This document shows, piece after piece, positions 16,522 to 25,619 of a stretch of DNA of 64,000 nt. The notes beneath the pieces were generated by a model. It did not search any database, was not told the DNA's origin, and worked only from the letters and a program-made list of their open reading frames with translations. The stretch is taken from positions 372,001 through 436,000 of the forward strand of contig CANDOC010000003.1 of the NCBI GenBank assembly GCA_947387575.1. Reading direction: 5' to 3'. Position numbers and translations under genes: made by a program. How positions within the stretch are numbered: position 1 is the stretch's first letter; each line of letters begins with the position of its first letter. Origin of the DNA: Spongorhabdus nitratireducens (GTDB taxonomy: Bacteria > Pseudomonadota > Gammaproteobacteria > Pseudomonadales > Endozoicomonadaceae).

Positions 16522-18279
16522 ATGACATATAGCCCTGTTTCATCTGCCACGTCACTTTCTGTGAAGGAATTGCGACAGGATTTTCCATTACTACACCAGA
16601 ATGTGAGTAACCACTCTCTGGTTTATCTCGATAATGCGGCTACCACCCAGAAGCCCGACCGTGTCATCAAAGTCATCGACCGTTTTTACAGGCAGGACAA
16701 CGCCAACGTCCATCGCGCTTCACACACTATCAGTGCCCGTGCGACCCACGCCTTTGAAGATGCCCGCGAACAGGTGCGCACCTTTCTGAATGCTCCTCAT
16801 ACCGATGAAATCATCTGGACCCGGGGCGCAACAGAAGCCATCAACCTTGTAGCCCAGAGTTATGGCCGAACATTTCTGAAACCGGGTGATGAAATTCTGT
16901 TATCTGCCATGGAACATCATGCCAATATTGTTCCGTGGCAAGTTGTTGCAGAACAAACCGGAGCCTCAATCAAGGTCATTCCATTAACGCCGAAAGGTGA
17001 ACTGGATATGGCTACATTACCGGAGTTACTGAGTAACAAGACACGCATTGTTGCCGTAAGCCATGTTTCCAACGCTATTGGAACGGTTAACCCTGTGCAG
17101 GAAATTGTTCGTCAGGCGCATGCTGTTAGCGCCATTGTTCTTGTTGATGGCGCCCAGGCTGTTTCTCATTTCCCTGTTGATGTGCAGCAACTTGGGTGTG
17201 ATTTTTATGTCTTTTCAGGTCACAAGGTGTTTGGTCCAACCGGTATCGGCGTCCTCTATGGACGACAGGATCTTCTTAATCAAATGCCGCCCTGGCAATG
17301 TGGTGGTGAGATGATCAAGCAGGTCAGTTTTGACGGTACCACTTTCAACACCCTGCCATTCAAGTTTGAAGCCGGCACTCCAAATATGGCCGGTAGTATC
17401 GGGCTGGCTGCAGCACTTGAGTTTTTACAACAACAGGATCGTACATCATTACAGCAGCATGAAGAGCAGCTTAGAGTTCATGCTGAACAACGCCTGAGAC
17501 AAATTCCCGAGATACGTCTTGTGGGAACAGCCCGACAAAAGGTATCTGTGGTTTCATTCACCGTAGAGGGCATCCATAACCAGGATATTGGTTTCCTGCT
17601 CAACCAGAAGGGTATCGCCGTACGCACCGGCCATCATTGTGCCATGCCGTTGATGGACCATCTGGGTATAGACGGCACCATTCGCGCTTCATTTGCACCT
17701 TATAATACGCTTGAAGAGGTCGACTATTTTGTCGATAGTCTGCAACAAATTATCAAGCAGCAGCTCTATTCCTGCAACGCATCCGAGCCTTCTACTCAAT
17801 CTGAAAGCAACCAGACAGAGACAGCAGCAACATCACTCGAAGCACCTTTCAGCCAGTTCTCCACAGACCAGAACGCTGCCAATACCCTGCTGGATGCACT
17901 ACATAGCAGCAGGGACTGGCAATCACGCTATCGTCAGCTAATGCTGATGGGAAAAAACATGGCGCCATTGGAACAGCACTGGAAAACAGAAGATTCACGA
18001 CTGCATGGTTGCGAAAGTCAGGTCTGGCTGCATCATCATTATGATGACAACTCCATGAAGCTGTATTTTGCTGCAGACAGTGATGCCCGTATTATTCGCG
18101 GCCTGATTATGCTGGTGATGCTGCTTTGCAACGGCAAAACCGCACTGGAAATTCAGAGCTTATCTTTTGAAGACGAATTTGAAACACTGGGGCTGCTTAC
18201 CCATCTGAGCCCTTCTCGCGGTAACGGCCTGCGGGCTATTGTGGATGAGATTTGTTCTGTGGCTCACCGCTATCTCTAA
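16522..18279 (+). CDS. Cysteine desulfurase-SufE fusion (CsdA/SufS-CsdE/SufE)
   Basis: 585-aa two-domain protein. Residues 1-415 form a group II cysteine desulfurase: PLP lysine K235 in FSGHKVFGPTG and catalytic C373 in RTGHHCAMPLM. After a polar Ser/Thr/Gln-rich linker (418-445), residues 447-585 form a SufE/CsdE sulfur acceptor with active-site C497 in LHGCESQVWL. The enzyme takes sulfur from cysteine and hands it as persulfide to the fused acceptor. In Escherichia coli these are separate proteins; CsdA-CsdE work with CsdL/TcdA, and tcdA lies only 0.9 kb away here, which favours a Csd role. No other suf genes are near, though a general Fe-S role cannot be excluded. Confidence 0.93.
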   Translation: MTYSPVSSATSLSVKELRQDFPLLHQNVSNHSLVYLDNAATTQKPDRVIKVIDRFYRQDNANVHRASHTISARATHAFEDAREQVRTFLNAPHTDEIIWTRGATEAINLVAQSYGRTFLKPGDEILLSAMEHHANIVPWQVVAEQTGASIKVIPLTPKGELDMATLPELLSNKTRIVAVSHVSNAIGTVNPVQEIVRQAHAVSAIVLVDGAQAVSHFPVDVQQLGCDFYVFSGHKVFGPTGIGVLYGRQDLLNQMPPWQCGGEMIKQVSFDGTTFNTLPFKFEAGTPNMAGSIGLAAALEFLQQQDRTSLQQHEEQLRVHAEQRLRQIPEIRLVGTARQKVSVVSFTVEGIHNQDIGFLLNQKGIAVRTGHHCAMPLMDHLGIDGTIRASFAPYNTLEEVDYFVDSLQQIIKQQLYSCNASEPSTQSESNQTETAATSLEAPFSQFSTDQNAANTLLDALHSSRDWQSRYRQLMLMGKNMAPLEQHWKTEDSRLHGCESQVWLHHHYDDNSMKLYFAADSDARIIRGLIMLVMLLCNGKTALEIQSLSFEDEFETLGLLTHLSPSRGNGLRAIVDEICSVAHRYL

Positions 18280-18336
18280 TGAACAGGCTCTAACGGCTCA
18301 TTCGCTTCAACACTGACTAAAAGGCAAATCAGACAC

Positions 18337-19104
18337 TTGGATATTTTGCTGACACCCGAACTGTATGCCCTGCTCTTTTCAGCAGCATTAGTGGCAGGTT
18401 TTGTTGACTCCATTGCGGGCGGAGGCGGTTTGATTACCGTCCCCGTATTGCTGGCTGCCGGCCTGTCTCCAACGCAAACACTGGCAACGAACAAACTGCA
18501 GAGTACCGGCGGTTCATTCTCGGCCAGCCTGTATTTTGTTCGACGTAAAGTTGTTGACCTTAGTCGAATGAAGTTGGCCATAGGCATGACTTTTCTCGGC
18601 AGTGCTGCCGGAACCTTACTGGTGCAACAAATTGATCCGGCCTTTCTGCGCTACCTGATTCCGTTTCTGATGCTCGGGATTGCCTTTTATTTTCTGTTTT
18701 CCCCCAAACTGGGCGCTGAAGATGTTAATCCCAGAATTACCTATCCACTGTTCTGTTTTACCGGTGCAGTTGGTGTTGGTTTTTATGATGGTTTTTTTGG
18801 CCCGGGCACCGGATCATTTTTCGCTCTGGCATTCGTTATGCTGCTGGGATATGCACTTCCCAAAGCCACAGCTCACGCCAAGCTACTGAACTGTACCAGT
18901 AATATTGCAGCACTGATCTTCTTTGCACTTGGAGGGCATGTCGTCTGGACGGTTGGCCTGCTAATGATCGGAGGCCAGTTTATTGGCGCGCGACTAGGTT
19001 CAAGAATGGTGCTGAGTAAAGGCCAGAAAATCATTCGCCCCATGATTGTTGGCGTATCACTGGTTATGACCGCCAAACTATTCTGGGATAACTTCGCCGG
19101 ATAA
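18337..19104 (+). CDS. TSUP-family (TauE/SafE, YfcA-like) membrane transporter
   Basis: 255-aa integral membrane protein with about eight hydrophobic segments. It contains the family motifs FVDSIAGGGGLITVP near residue 25 and GFYDGFFGPGTGSFF near residue 150, and matches the YfcA subgroup. The best start is a TTG at 18337, 57 bases behind the desulfurase stop; no suitable ATG precedes the conserved N-terminus. TSUP proteins carry sulfur-containing or organic anions such as sulfite, thiosulfate or sulfoacetate. Its place between a cysteine desulfurase fusion and tcdA suggests a link to sulfur supply, but this is positional inference. Confidence 0.88.
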   Translation: MDILLTPELYALLFSAALVAGFVDSIAGGGGLITVPVLLAAGLSPTQTLATNKLQSTGGSFSASLYFVRRKVVDLSRMKLAIGMTFLGSAAGTLLVQQIDPAFLRYLIPFLMLGIAFYFLFSPKLGAEDVNPRITYPLFCFTGAVGVGFYDGFFGPGTGSFFALAFVMLLGYALPKATAHAKLLNCTSNIAALIFFALGGHVVWTVGLLMIGGQFIGARLGSRMVLSKGQKIIRPMIVGVSLVMTAKLFWDNFAG

Positions 19105-19126
19105 GCATCAAGAGGCCGGGTAATTA

Positions 19127-19900
19127 TTATCCGGCCAGTTTGCGCAAAATACGCGACACAGCAAAAAAGCCAAACGTCGCAGTCACAACAGTTGCCGCGC
19201 CAAATCCACTGGAGCAGTCCATTTTCATGGATCCTTCACCTGAAGGTTTCTGCTGACAGACAGTGCCATCCGGCTGTGGATAAACTGCCGCTTCCTCAGA
19301 GTAAATGCACTCCACACCAAAGCGTTTTGATTTGGGAAAATTGTGGAACCGGCGCAACTGGTCTTTCATTTTGCGGGCCAGCGGATCCTGAATGGTTTTA
19401 GTCAGGTCTGCTACCCGGATCAGCGTCGGATCTACCTGTCCACCGGCAGCACCAACGGTTACAACAGGAATTTTGTTCCGTTTACAGCAGGCAATAATTG
19501 ACGCTTTAACGCGATAGCTATCGATAGCATCAAGCACAAAATCATAATCCCTATCGATCAGTTCCCTGACATTATCCTGAGTGACAAAGTCTTCAATGAT
19601 TTCACACTGGCATTCAGGATTAATCGCCCTGATCCGCTCAGCCATGACTTCACACTTGGACTCACCTATCGTGTTTTTCAGCGCATGCAGCTGGCGGTTG
19701 GTGTTGGTGACACAGACATCATCCAGATCAATCAGGGTTATCCGGCCAATACCGGTGCGGGCCAGCGCCTCGGCAGCCCATGAACCAACGCCACCAATGC
19801 CAACAACACAGACATGGGCCGTTGCAAACCGTGCCTGTGCATCGGCACCATACAAACGGCGGATGCCACCAAAGCGGCTGTTATAGCTTTCAGTGTTCAT
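19127..19900 (-). CDS. tcdA: tRNA threonylcarbamoyladenosine dehydratase TcdA (CsdL)
   Basis: 257-aa E1-like adenylating enzyme (MoeB/ThiF family) that cyclises t6A to ct6A at tRNA position 37 in an ATP-dependent step. The N-terminal SRFGGIRRLYG, the nucleotide motif VVGIGGVGSWAAEALARTG, and DLDDVCVTNTNRQ are all present, and the C-terminal hydrophobic segment (ATVVTATFGFFAVSRILRKL) is typical of TcdA. In Escherichia coli it receives help from the CsdA-CsdE sulfur relay; the fused CsdA/CsdE gene lies close by in this window, converging on it. Confidence 0.95.
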   Translation of the reverse strand: MNTESYNSRFGGIRRLYGADAQARFATAHVCVVGIGGVGSWAAEALARTGIGRITLIDLDDVCVTNTNRQLHALKNTIGESKCEVMAERIRAINPECQCEIIEDFVTQDNVRELIDRDYDFVLDAIDSYRVKASIIACCKRNKIPVVTVGAAGGQVDPTLIRVADLTKTIQDPLARKMKDQLRRFHNFPKSKRFGVECIYSEEAAVYPQPDGTVCQQKPSGEGSMKMDCSSGFGAATVVTATFGFFAVSRILRKLAG

Positions 19901-19979
19901 TCAAAAATCATCAAACCGGATACTGCTCGGGGAGGGGCATTATAGAGAGCAGACAAGGGGATTTAAATAAAGCAGATAA

Positions 19980-20016
19980 ACAAAACCGGCGCCCGCTAAA
20001 CATCAGCAGGCGCCGG
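19980..20016 (-). terminator. Terminator downstream of ald
   Basis: On the minus strand, stem CCGGCGCC/GGCGCCGG (20016-20009 with 19993-19986) followed by TTTTGTTT. It lies about 50 bases beyond the ald stop codon. A second perfect hairpin TACCCGGG/CCCGGGTA sits between it and ald. Confidence 0.75.
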
Positions 20017-20064
20017 CCGGAGCTTTCTTTTTACCCGGGACTAACCCGGGTAAGCACTCGACGA

Positions 20065-21186
20065 TCAGAAACCGCCCAGAGCTTCCTCAGCAGGAACGTA
20101 AGGCAGGTTCTGAGCTTCAGCAACCGGCTTGTTGGTGATCATGCCACGGTAAACGTTCAGACCTTCCAGCAGGTGACGGTCGGTGGACAGCGCTTCACGC
20201 GGACCCAGGTTAGCCAGTTTCAGAGCGAACGGCAGGGTAGCGTTGTTCAGCGCCTGAGTGGAAGTACGGGCAACCGCACCCGGCATGTTGGCTACGCAGT
20301 AGTGAACAATACCGTCAACCATGTAGGTCGGCTCGGCGTGAGTAGTAGCCTTGGAAGTTTCGGAGCAGCCGCCCTGGTCGATTGCAACGTCAACAATCGC
20401 AGCGCCTTTCTTCATCTTGGAAACCAGATCACGGGTGATCAGTTTCGGAGCGGAAGCGCCCGGAATCAGAACCGCACCGACAACCAGGTCAGCAGTGGTT
20501 ACGTGCTCTTCAATGGAGTGAACGTTGGAGTAAACGGTCTTTACACGGTTACCGAACATGTCGTCGAAGCGACGCAGTACGTCAACAGAACGATCCATCA
20601 GGATAACTTCTGCGCCCATACCAACAGCCATCTTGCAGGCATTCATGCCGACAACACCACCACCGATGATAACAACCTTGGCAGGCTCAACACCCGGAAC
20701 ACCACCCATCAGGACACCGCGGCCACCCTGGGCTTTTTCCAGAGAGTGGGCACCGGCCTGAATGGACATACGGCCTGCGACTTCAGACATCGGAGCCAGC
20801 AGCGGCAGGTGACCTTTATCGTCGGTGACAGTTTCGTAAGCGATGCAGGTGGCACCGGATTCGATCAGGTCCTGGGTTTGAGGCGCGTCAGGGGCCAGGT
20901 GCAGGTATGTGAACAGAGTCTGGTCCTTGCGCAGCATAGCACGCTCGGAAGCCTGAGGCTCTTTTACCTTGACGATCATTTCTGCCTTGGCAAAAACTTC
21001 TTCAGCGTCAGCGGCAATCTTGGCACCTGCAGCAACATACAGGTCATTGGTGAAGCCGATGCCAGCGCCGGCATCAGACTGAATCAGGACTTCATGTCCA
21101 TTGGCAACCAGTTCTGCAACAGAAGCAGGGGTCAGGCCTACACGATATTCGTGGTTCTTGATTTCAGTTGGTACTCCGACCAGCAT
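20065..21186 (-). CDS. ald: Alanine dehydrogenase
   Basis: NAD-dependent L-alanine dehydrogenase, converting alanine to pyruvate and ammonia reversibly. 373 aa, the family length. The start [20 protein letters not shown], the catalytic lysine region VKVKEPQ, the histidine in FTYLHLAPD and the Rossmann motif [20 protein letters not shown] are all conserved. It stands alone with its own terminator and a 267-base upstream gap. Codon use is strongly biased, as in highly expressed genes, compared with neighbours. Confidence 0.97.
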   Translation of the reverse strand: MLVGVPTEIKNHEYRVGLTPASVAELVANGHEVLIQSDAGAGIGFTNDLYVAAGAKIAADAEEVFAKAEMIVKVKEPQASERAMLRKDQTLFTYLHLAPDAPQTQDLIESGATCIAYETVTDDKGHLPLLAPMSEVAGRMSIQAGAHSLEKAQGGRGVLMGGVPGVEPAKVVIIGGGVVGMNACKMAVGMGAEVILMDRSVDVLRRFDDMFGNRVKTVYSNVHSIEEHVTTADLVVGAVLIPGASAPKLITRDLVSKMKKGAAIVDVAIDQGGCSETSKATTHAEPTYMVDGIVHYCVANMPGAVARTSTQALNNATLPFALKLANLGPREALSTDRHLLEGLNVYRGMITNKPVAEAQNLPYVPAEEALGGF

Positions 21187-21453
21187 TTCACATCCCCCAT
21201 CAGGAAGTTATCCGGTTCACGAGAGTCCCAACAGCATCCTGCATATCTATGTTGATGCGCTTTGCGAAATCCCACGAACCTACAATCGACAAACCGAAAC
21301 TAATTAATATCGGTTTAGTTATATACACTGATTATAAGGGGAAAAGTTCAGTTTTATTTTTTAAAGATGACGCCTTCACGCAAAATAAACCTGAAAAAGT
21401 AAACCAAAACGACAAATAACAACAAACGACTGTTCATTTGCTGTTCGCTTTTG

Positions 21454-22119
21454 TTATCTGATTGCTGAAAAAAGTGCTACGCAGCCCACGACCCTGACAC
21501 TATATTCACTAAACCGGGCAGCCAGTATTTCTTCCAGCTGCTCCAGACCGTCATGTTCATTGGAAAAGATGCCTTTGCCATTATAAAAACGCATCAGAGC
21601 CCTGGCTCTCGGGGTTCTGAAAACGCCCCCACTCAGCAGGGTTGTGCCAAAGACAGCTCCTCCCGGTTTCAACAGCGGCAGCAAATTATCCAGGGCTACA
21701 CCTTTTTCTTTCAGGGTTCCGGGCAAACAGTGAAAAAGATAATTGAGCCCGATTGAGTCGAATGGTGCCGTTTCAATATTCAGCGGCTCCAGTACGTTAG
21801 CGCGCCAGTATTCGGGCCGGTAACGGCGAATACGACGGGAGGTGAACGCCAGGCTGTTCGGGTTAAGGTCTATTAACCCGATTCGGGGATCAGCTACGGG
21901 AAATTTGCAGTGACGCAGGAAATAGCCTGTACCTACGCCGACATCCAGATGGGAAGCACCAATATGCCTGTTATAGTGCGCCAGCTGGATGCTTGACGGG
22001 CACTTCCATATAAAGCGGTTCGACAGAAACAAAACCCACAGGTCATAAACCCGCAGCAGCAGCCGTGTATAAACGGCCTGCCCCGCCTCGACTTCTTTGG
22101 ATACTGCAACATTCGCCAT
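21454..22119 (-). CDS. Class I SAM-dependent methyltransferase
   Basis: 221 aa with the SAM-binding motif HLDVGVGTGYFLRHC (about residue 56-70), the acidic motif II GLIDLNPNSLAF, and a post-motif FDSIGLNYLFHCLPG. These place it among class I (UbiE-like) methyltransferases. The substrate cannot be read from the sequence. The start at 22119 lies in a plausible position. The gene stands between alanine dehydrogenase and an MFS transporter on the same strand; no clear operon logic. Confidence 0.85.
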   Translation of the reverse strand: MANVAVSKEVEAGQAVYTRLLLRVYDLWVLFLSNRFIWKCPSSIQLAHYNRHIGASHLDVGVGTGYFLRHCKFPVADPRIGLIDLNPNSLAFTSRRIRRYRPEYWRANVLEPLNIETAPFDSIGLNYLFHCLPGTLKEKGVALDNLLPLLKPGGAVFGTTLLSGGVFRTPRARALMRFYNGKGIFSNEHDGLEQLEEILAARFSEYSVRVVGCVALFSAIR

Positions 22120-22183
22120 GGAGTCCCTTCTATATAGACAATGGGACTACCAAGCTTAGTAGAAACGGCGGCATTCACCACCC

Positions 22184-22214
22184 ATAGCCGGAAACAGCTC
22201 TGCCTTCCGGCTAT
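22184..22214. repeat. 10-bp inverted repeat between MFS and methyltransferase genes
   Basis: Perfect arms ATAGCCGGAA (22184-22193) and TTCCGGCTAT (22205-22214). It would form a hairpin behind the MFS gene, but lacks a T-tract on the minus strand. Confidence 0.5.
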
Positions 22215-22249
22215 AGAGGCACTTATATTCGTTATTTTCAGCCGTTCTT

Positions 22250-23440
22250 TCAGCTATTTATAACCAACCGCTGTTTCCAGAGTGTCTCTCGCCCCTGCTC
22301 CGGTGAAGTTGGAATCAACCGAGCCAGTATTAGCGAGCAGACCGCAAACCCGGTACCGGTCAGGAAAACTGCAGTGGGCGACTGAAGCCATACCAGTCCC
22401 AGCAGGAAGGGAATGAAGACCGCAGCAATATGGTTAATCGTGAAGCTGACACCGGCACTGGAGGCAATATCTTTCGGATCGGCAATTTTCTGAAAGTAGG
22501 TCTTGGTGGCTATCGCCATGGCAAAGAACAGGTGATCAACCACATACAGCGCCGCAGCCAGTTCGGCATGTTCTACAAAGGCATATCCGGTAAACACCAG
22601 AATCAGGCCAATATATTCAATGGTAAGTGCCTTGCGCTCGCCTACACGGCCAATCCAGCCGCCAATACGCGCACCGAACAACATATTAATGCCGTAGTTC
22701 AGCAAATACAGCAGACTGATTTCGCCAACCGAGTAGCCAAACTTCTCTACCATCATGAAACCGGCAAAGACCACGAAGATCTGGCGACGGGCGCCACTGA
22801 AAAAAGTCAGGGCATAATAAAGCCAGTATCGCTGACGCAGGATGATCTTTTTATGCTGGGCCGCAGGTTGCTCGAAACGGGGAAAGGCTATCCAGATCAT
22901 CAGCACCACTATCAGGCCCAGGCCACCAGCGAGCAAATACATCTGCTTGAATTCAACACCCAGCTGATCCATCAACAGCCATATACTACCGTAGGCAAGT
23001 AATGCAGCCACAGCTCGTACTGACAACACACGTCCCATAAAGTGAGCTGTCTTTTTCTTGTCCAGCCACTGTAATGTCAGGGACTGGTTAATCGTTTCCA
23101 GATAATGGAAACCGGTCGACATAATCACCGTAGTGATATACAGCGGCACTGCTTCAGGCCAGAACCCGGTAACGGCAACACCAAGACACATTACAACCAG
23201 AGCCAGACAGGCCAGCGTCTGTTCAACAAATATCAACAGCAGAAAAACAACCGAAAAGGCCAAAAATCCCGGTATTTCCCTTACACTCTGCAAAATGCCG
23301 ATTTCCTTACCGGTAAATGCTGCCTGCTCAATAACAAAGTTATTCAGCAAGGCTTGCCAGACTGAGAAAGTCAGCGGCATTACGAAAGCAATCAATAACA
23401 ACAGATTCTCTGGTGTCTTCCAATTTTTCACAATCGGCAA
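22250..23440 (-). CDS. Major facilitator superfamily transporter
   Basis: 396-aa polytopic membrane protein with about twelve hydrophobic segments in two halves and a short basic central loop around residue 190 (FPRFEQPAAQHKKIILRQR). The second half contains the typical FGARIGGWIGRVGERKAL loop that corresponds to the MFS loop 8-9 motif. No substrate-specific signature is recognised. The upstream gap to the divergent mutarotase-like gene is 117 bases, so the two may share a promoter region. Confidence 0.85.
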   Translation of the reverse strand: MPIVKNWKTPENLLLLIAFVMPLTFSVWQALLNNFVIEQAAFTGKEIGILQSVREIPGFLAFSVVFLLLIFVEQTLACLALVVMCLGVAVTGFWPEAVPLYITTVIMSTGFHYLETINQSLTLQWLDKKKTAHFMGRVLSVRAVAALLAYGSIWLLMDQLGVEFKQMYLLAGGLGLIVVLMIWIAFPRFEQPAAQHKKIILRQRYWLYYALTFFSGARRQIFVVFAGFMMVEKFGYSVGEISLLYLLNYGINMLFGARIGGWIGRVGERKALTIEYIGLILVFTGYAFVEHAELAAALYVVDHLFFAMAIATKTYFQKIADPKDIASSAGVSFTINHIAAVFIPFLLGLVWLQSPTAVFLTGTGFAVCSLILARLIPTSPEQGRETLWKQRLVINS

Positions 23441-23557
23441 GTTAATTTCCCTAATTTTGTTTTATATGACAGTCCATGAGCATCTTGCCCAATTCAGTCT
23501 CTGAGTGAAACTTTCACTTATAATGTTTTCAACAGTGACTGCTGAAGTACAGCTGCC

Positions 23558-23923
23558 ATGCAAAACTACGCATTCGCGTTAAATCTGAAACAGGATGATG
23601 AACTGGTCGACAGGTATCTCGAATATCATCGCGCGGTGTGGCCCGAAGTTTTGCGTAGCCTTAATGCTGTGGGAATTAACCAAATGCGACTTTTTCGTAT
23701 CGGTTATCGGCTGTTTATGTATATTGAAACCGTTGACGGTTTTAATCCTTCAATTGATTTCCCACGCTATTTGACCCTGGATGAACACTGCAAGGTCTGG
23801 GAAGATTTAATGGACAGCTTTCAGTCTGTCTGTGAGGAAGCTGCTCCGGGTGAGAAGTGGGCATTAATGGATCAAATATTTGATTTTGAAACCCAGCTTA
23901 ACCAATTAAACAAGTCATCCTGA
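23558..23923 (+). CDS. L-rhamnose mutarotase family protein
   Basis: 121 aa with the family pattern: an N-terminal AFALNLKQDD, the conserved YLEYHRAVWPEVLRSLNAVG containing the catalytic H and the W-P-E motif, then LFMYIETVD and a tail HCKVWEDLMDSFQ. RhaM/L-fucose-mutarotase-like enzymes interconvert sugar anomers so that they can enter catabolism. No rhamnose or fucose genes are in the window, so the substrate is open. The protein is slightly longer at its C-terminus than RhaM. Confidence 0.82.
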   Translation: MQNYAFALNLKQDDELVDRYLEYHRAVWPEVLRSLNAVGINQMRLFRIGYRLFMYIETVDGFNPSIDFPRYLTLDEHCKVWEDLMDSFQSVCEEAAPGEKWALMDQIFDFETQLNQLNKSS

Positions 23924-24382
23924 TTTTATTACGAGCTACACATTTTTCAGCTGCAGGTAGCCTGACGCTCGATCACAATCGAAGTATTTATACGTATGCT
24001 CAATCACAGCCAGACTCTGTATTTTGAAAAGAGTCCTGAGCAGGACTTTCACTACACAGACAGTAATCATCACAGATTTATGATATTTCAAGCGTATTAT
24101 TACGCTCGATTTCGCCAGCCCTGATGGCGTAGTTGAGCGTCGCTCCTGCAACTAATGCTGAGAGCATCTGACATCAACGACGTTATTAGGGCGCATTGGT
24201 CTTCTGGATGCAGTTCAAGGATCAATTCGCGAATGATGTGGTGGTGGCAGAACCTGTAATACCTGTACTTACCTTCCTCCCTTCGCAATCTTTCCTGAAC
24301 TCCAGATCTCCAGTGTGCTGAACATCAGAAACTGCACTGCATAACAACAGTGCCCAAACAAAGTTGTACATAAGAGAGTTGT
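23924..24382. other. 459-bp gap without a recognisable gene
   Basis: Only short minus-strand reading frames (62-71 codons) with no recognisable similarity, and a small inverted repeat AGCGTATTATTACGCT at 24091-24106. The last 100 bases should contain the promoter for the downstream permease. Could be a decayed gene, but I cannot identify one. Confidence 0.5.
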
Positions 24383-25600
24383 ATGCGAAGTAAAACAACA
24401 GGCAGTGCTCTACTGATTGCAGGAACAACCATCGGTGCCGGCATGCTGGCGCTCCCTCTGGTTGCTGCGACCACCGGATTTATTCCGGCAATGGTGATGA
24501 TGATTCTGGTCTGGGTACTGGCGGCCTGGTGTGGTCTGCTCACAGCAGAAATCAGCAAAGCCTGCCCGGAAGACAAAACCCTTCACGGTATCGCTGGAAG
24601 AATACTGGGCAAACCGGGACAGTTGATTAATTCAGCGGCCATGCTGCTACTGTTTTATTCCCTTTGTGCAGCCTACATCAGCGGCGGTTCAGGCCAGCTG
24701 GCTTCTATCGTACAACAGGCTACGGGCGTTCAGCTGTCTCATGTTGCAGCCTGTATCTCAGTAACTTTTCTGGTCGCCATTATTGTTGTTGCCGGAGCCC
24801 GAGGTGTGGACCTGGTCAATCGCGCCCTGTTTATCGGTATGCTGATTGCGCTGGGTGTCGTGCTGTCACTGTTGTTGCCGGAAGTAGAGCCGGTTAATCT
24901 GAACACCAGTCATGCCACACTGGGCAATGGTTTGATACTGGCCAGTTTGCCCGTACTGTTTACCTCTTTTGGCTATCACGTCGTAGTACCGAGTGTCGTC
25001 CACTATCTTGATGGATCTACCCGTCATATTCGCAAAGCCGTACTGATCGGCAGTACCTTGCCGATGGCTGTTTACATTCTGTGGAAAGTATCAGCTAATG
25101 GTGTTTTACCTGAGCAGGGTTTTGATAGCCTGGGGCAAGCATCGGATCCGGTCAGTGCAATGACCTCAGCACTGGGTGCAGCAACAGGTTCAGCCGTACT
25201 GGCGGGACTGATCAGCACCTTTGCCATGCTGGCGCTGGCAACTTCTTTCCTGGGTGTAACCCTGGGCCTGTTTGATTACCTGGCTGAAGCCACCGGTCGC
25301 AAAAACAATATCAACGGCAGACTGCAAACCATTCTGATTACCTTGCTGCCACCACTGCTGGCTGCACTCTATGCACCGGGCATTTTCATCACCGCACTGG
25401 GTTTTGCTGCGATCGCTCTGGTGGTAACCGCCATTCTGCTGCCAGTTGCTATTGCCTGGAAAATCAGACATAGCAATGCTGAGACCGAGTATCAGGTTCG
25501 GGGAGGCCGACCGGCACTGGTCATGGCCTCCGTTACCGGGGTGATTATTATTGGAGTACAGCTGGCAATCACTACCCATATGCTGCCAGCTATCGGTTGA
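24383..25600 (+). CDS. Aromatic amino acid permease (TyrP/Mtr-like)
   Basis: 405 aa of the hydroxy/aromatic amino acid permease family: an inner-membrane, proton-coupled importer of tyrosine or tryptophan. The N-terminus GSALLIAGTTIGAGMLALP is the family signature, and about eleven hydrophobic segments follow, with SFGYHVVVPSVVHYL in the middle and ATSFLGVTLGLFDYLAE later. The similarity is highest to TyrP-like proteins, but single substrates cannot be assigned by eye. Monocistronic, converging with the acyltransferase gene. Confidence 0.9.
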   Translation: MRSKTTGSALLIAGTTIGAGMLALPLVAATTGFIPAMVMMILVWVLAAWCGLLTAEISKACPEDKTLHGIAGRILGKPGQLINSAAMLLLFYSLCAAYISGGSGQLASIVQQATGVQLSHVAACISVTFLVAIIVVAGARGVDLVNRALFIGMLIALGVVLSLLLPEVEPVNLNTSHATLGNGLILASLPVLFTSFGYHVVVPSVVHYLDGSTRHIRKAVLIGSTLPMAVYILWKVSANGVLPEQGFDSLGQASDPVSAMTSALGAATGSAVLAGLISTFAMLALATSFLGVTLGLFDYLAEATGRKNNINGRLQTILITLLPPLLAALYAPGIFITALGFAAIALVVTAILLPVAIAWKIRHSNAETEYQVRGGRPALVMASVTGVIIIGVQLAITTHMLPAIG

Positions 25601-25619
25601 TAGTTATCCTTCAGCTGTT

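Noticed and set aside
19780..21255. Long plus-strand open frame (491 codons) across the ald region
   Set aside because: It lies antisense to alanine dehydrogenase, whose codon bias creates long shadow frames, and its translation is low-complexity Gln/Asn/Thr/Gly-rich with no family features.
23936..24288. Two short minus-strand frames as remnants of a transposase or other gene
   Set aside because: The translations show no recognisable motif and no ribosome sites; listed only as an unexplained gap.
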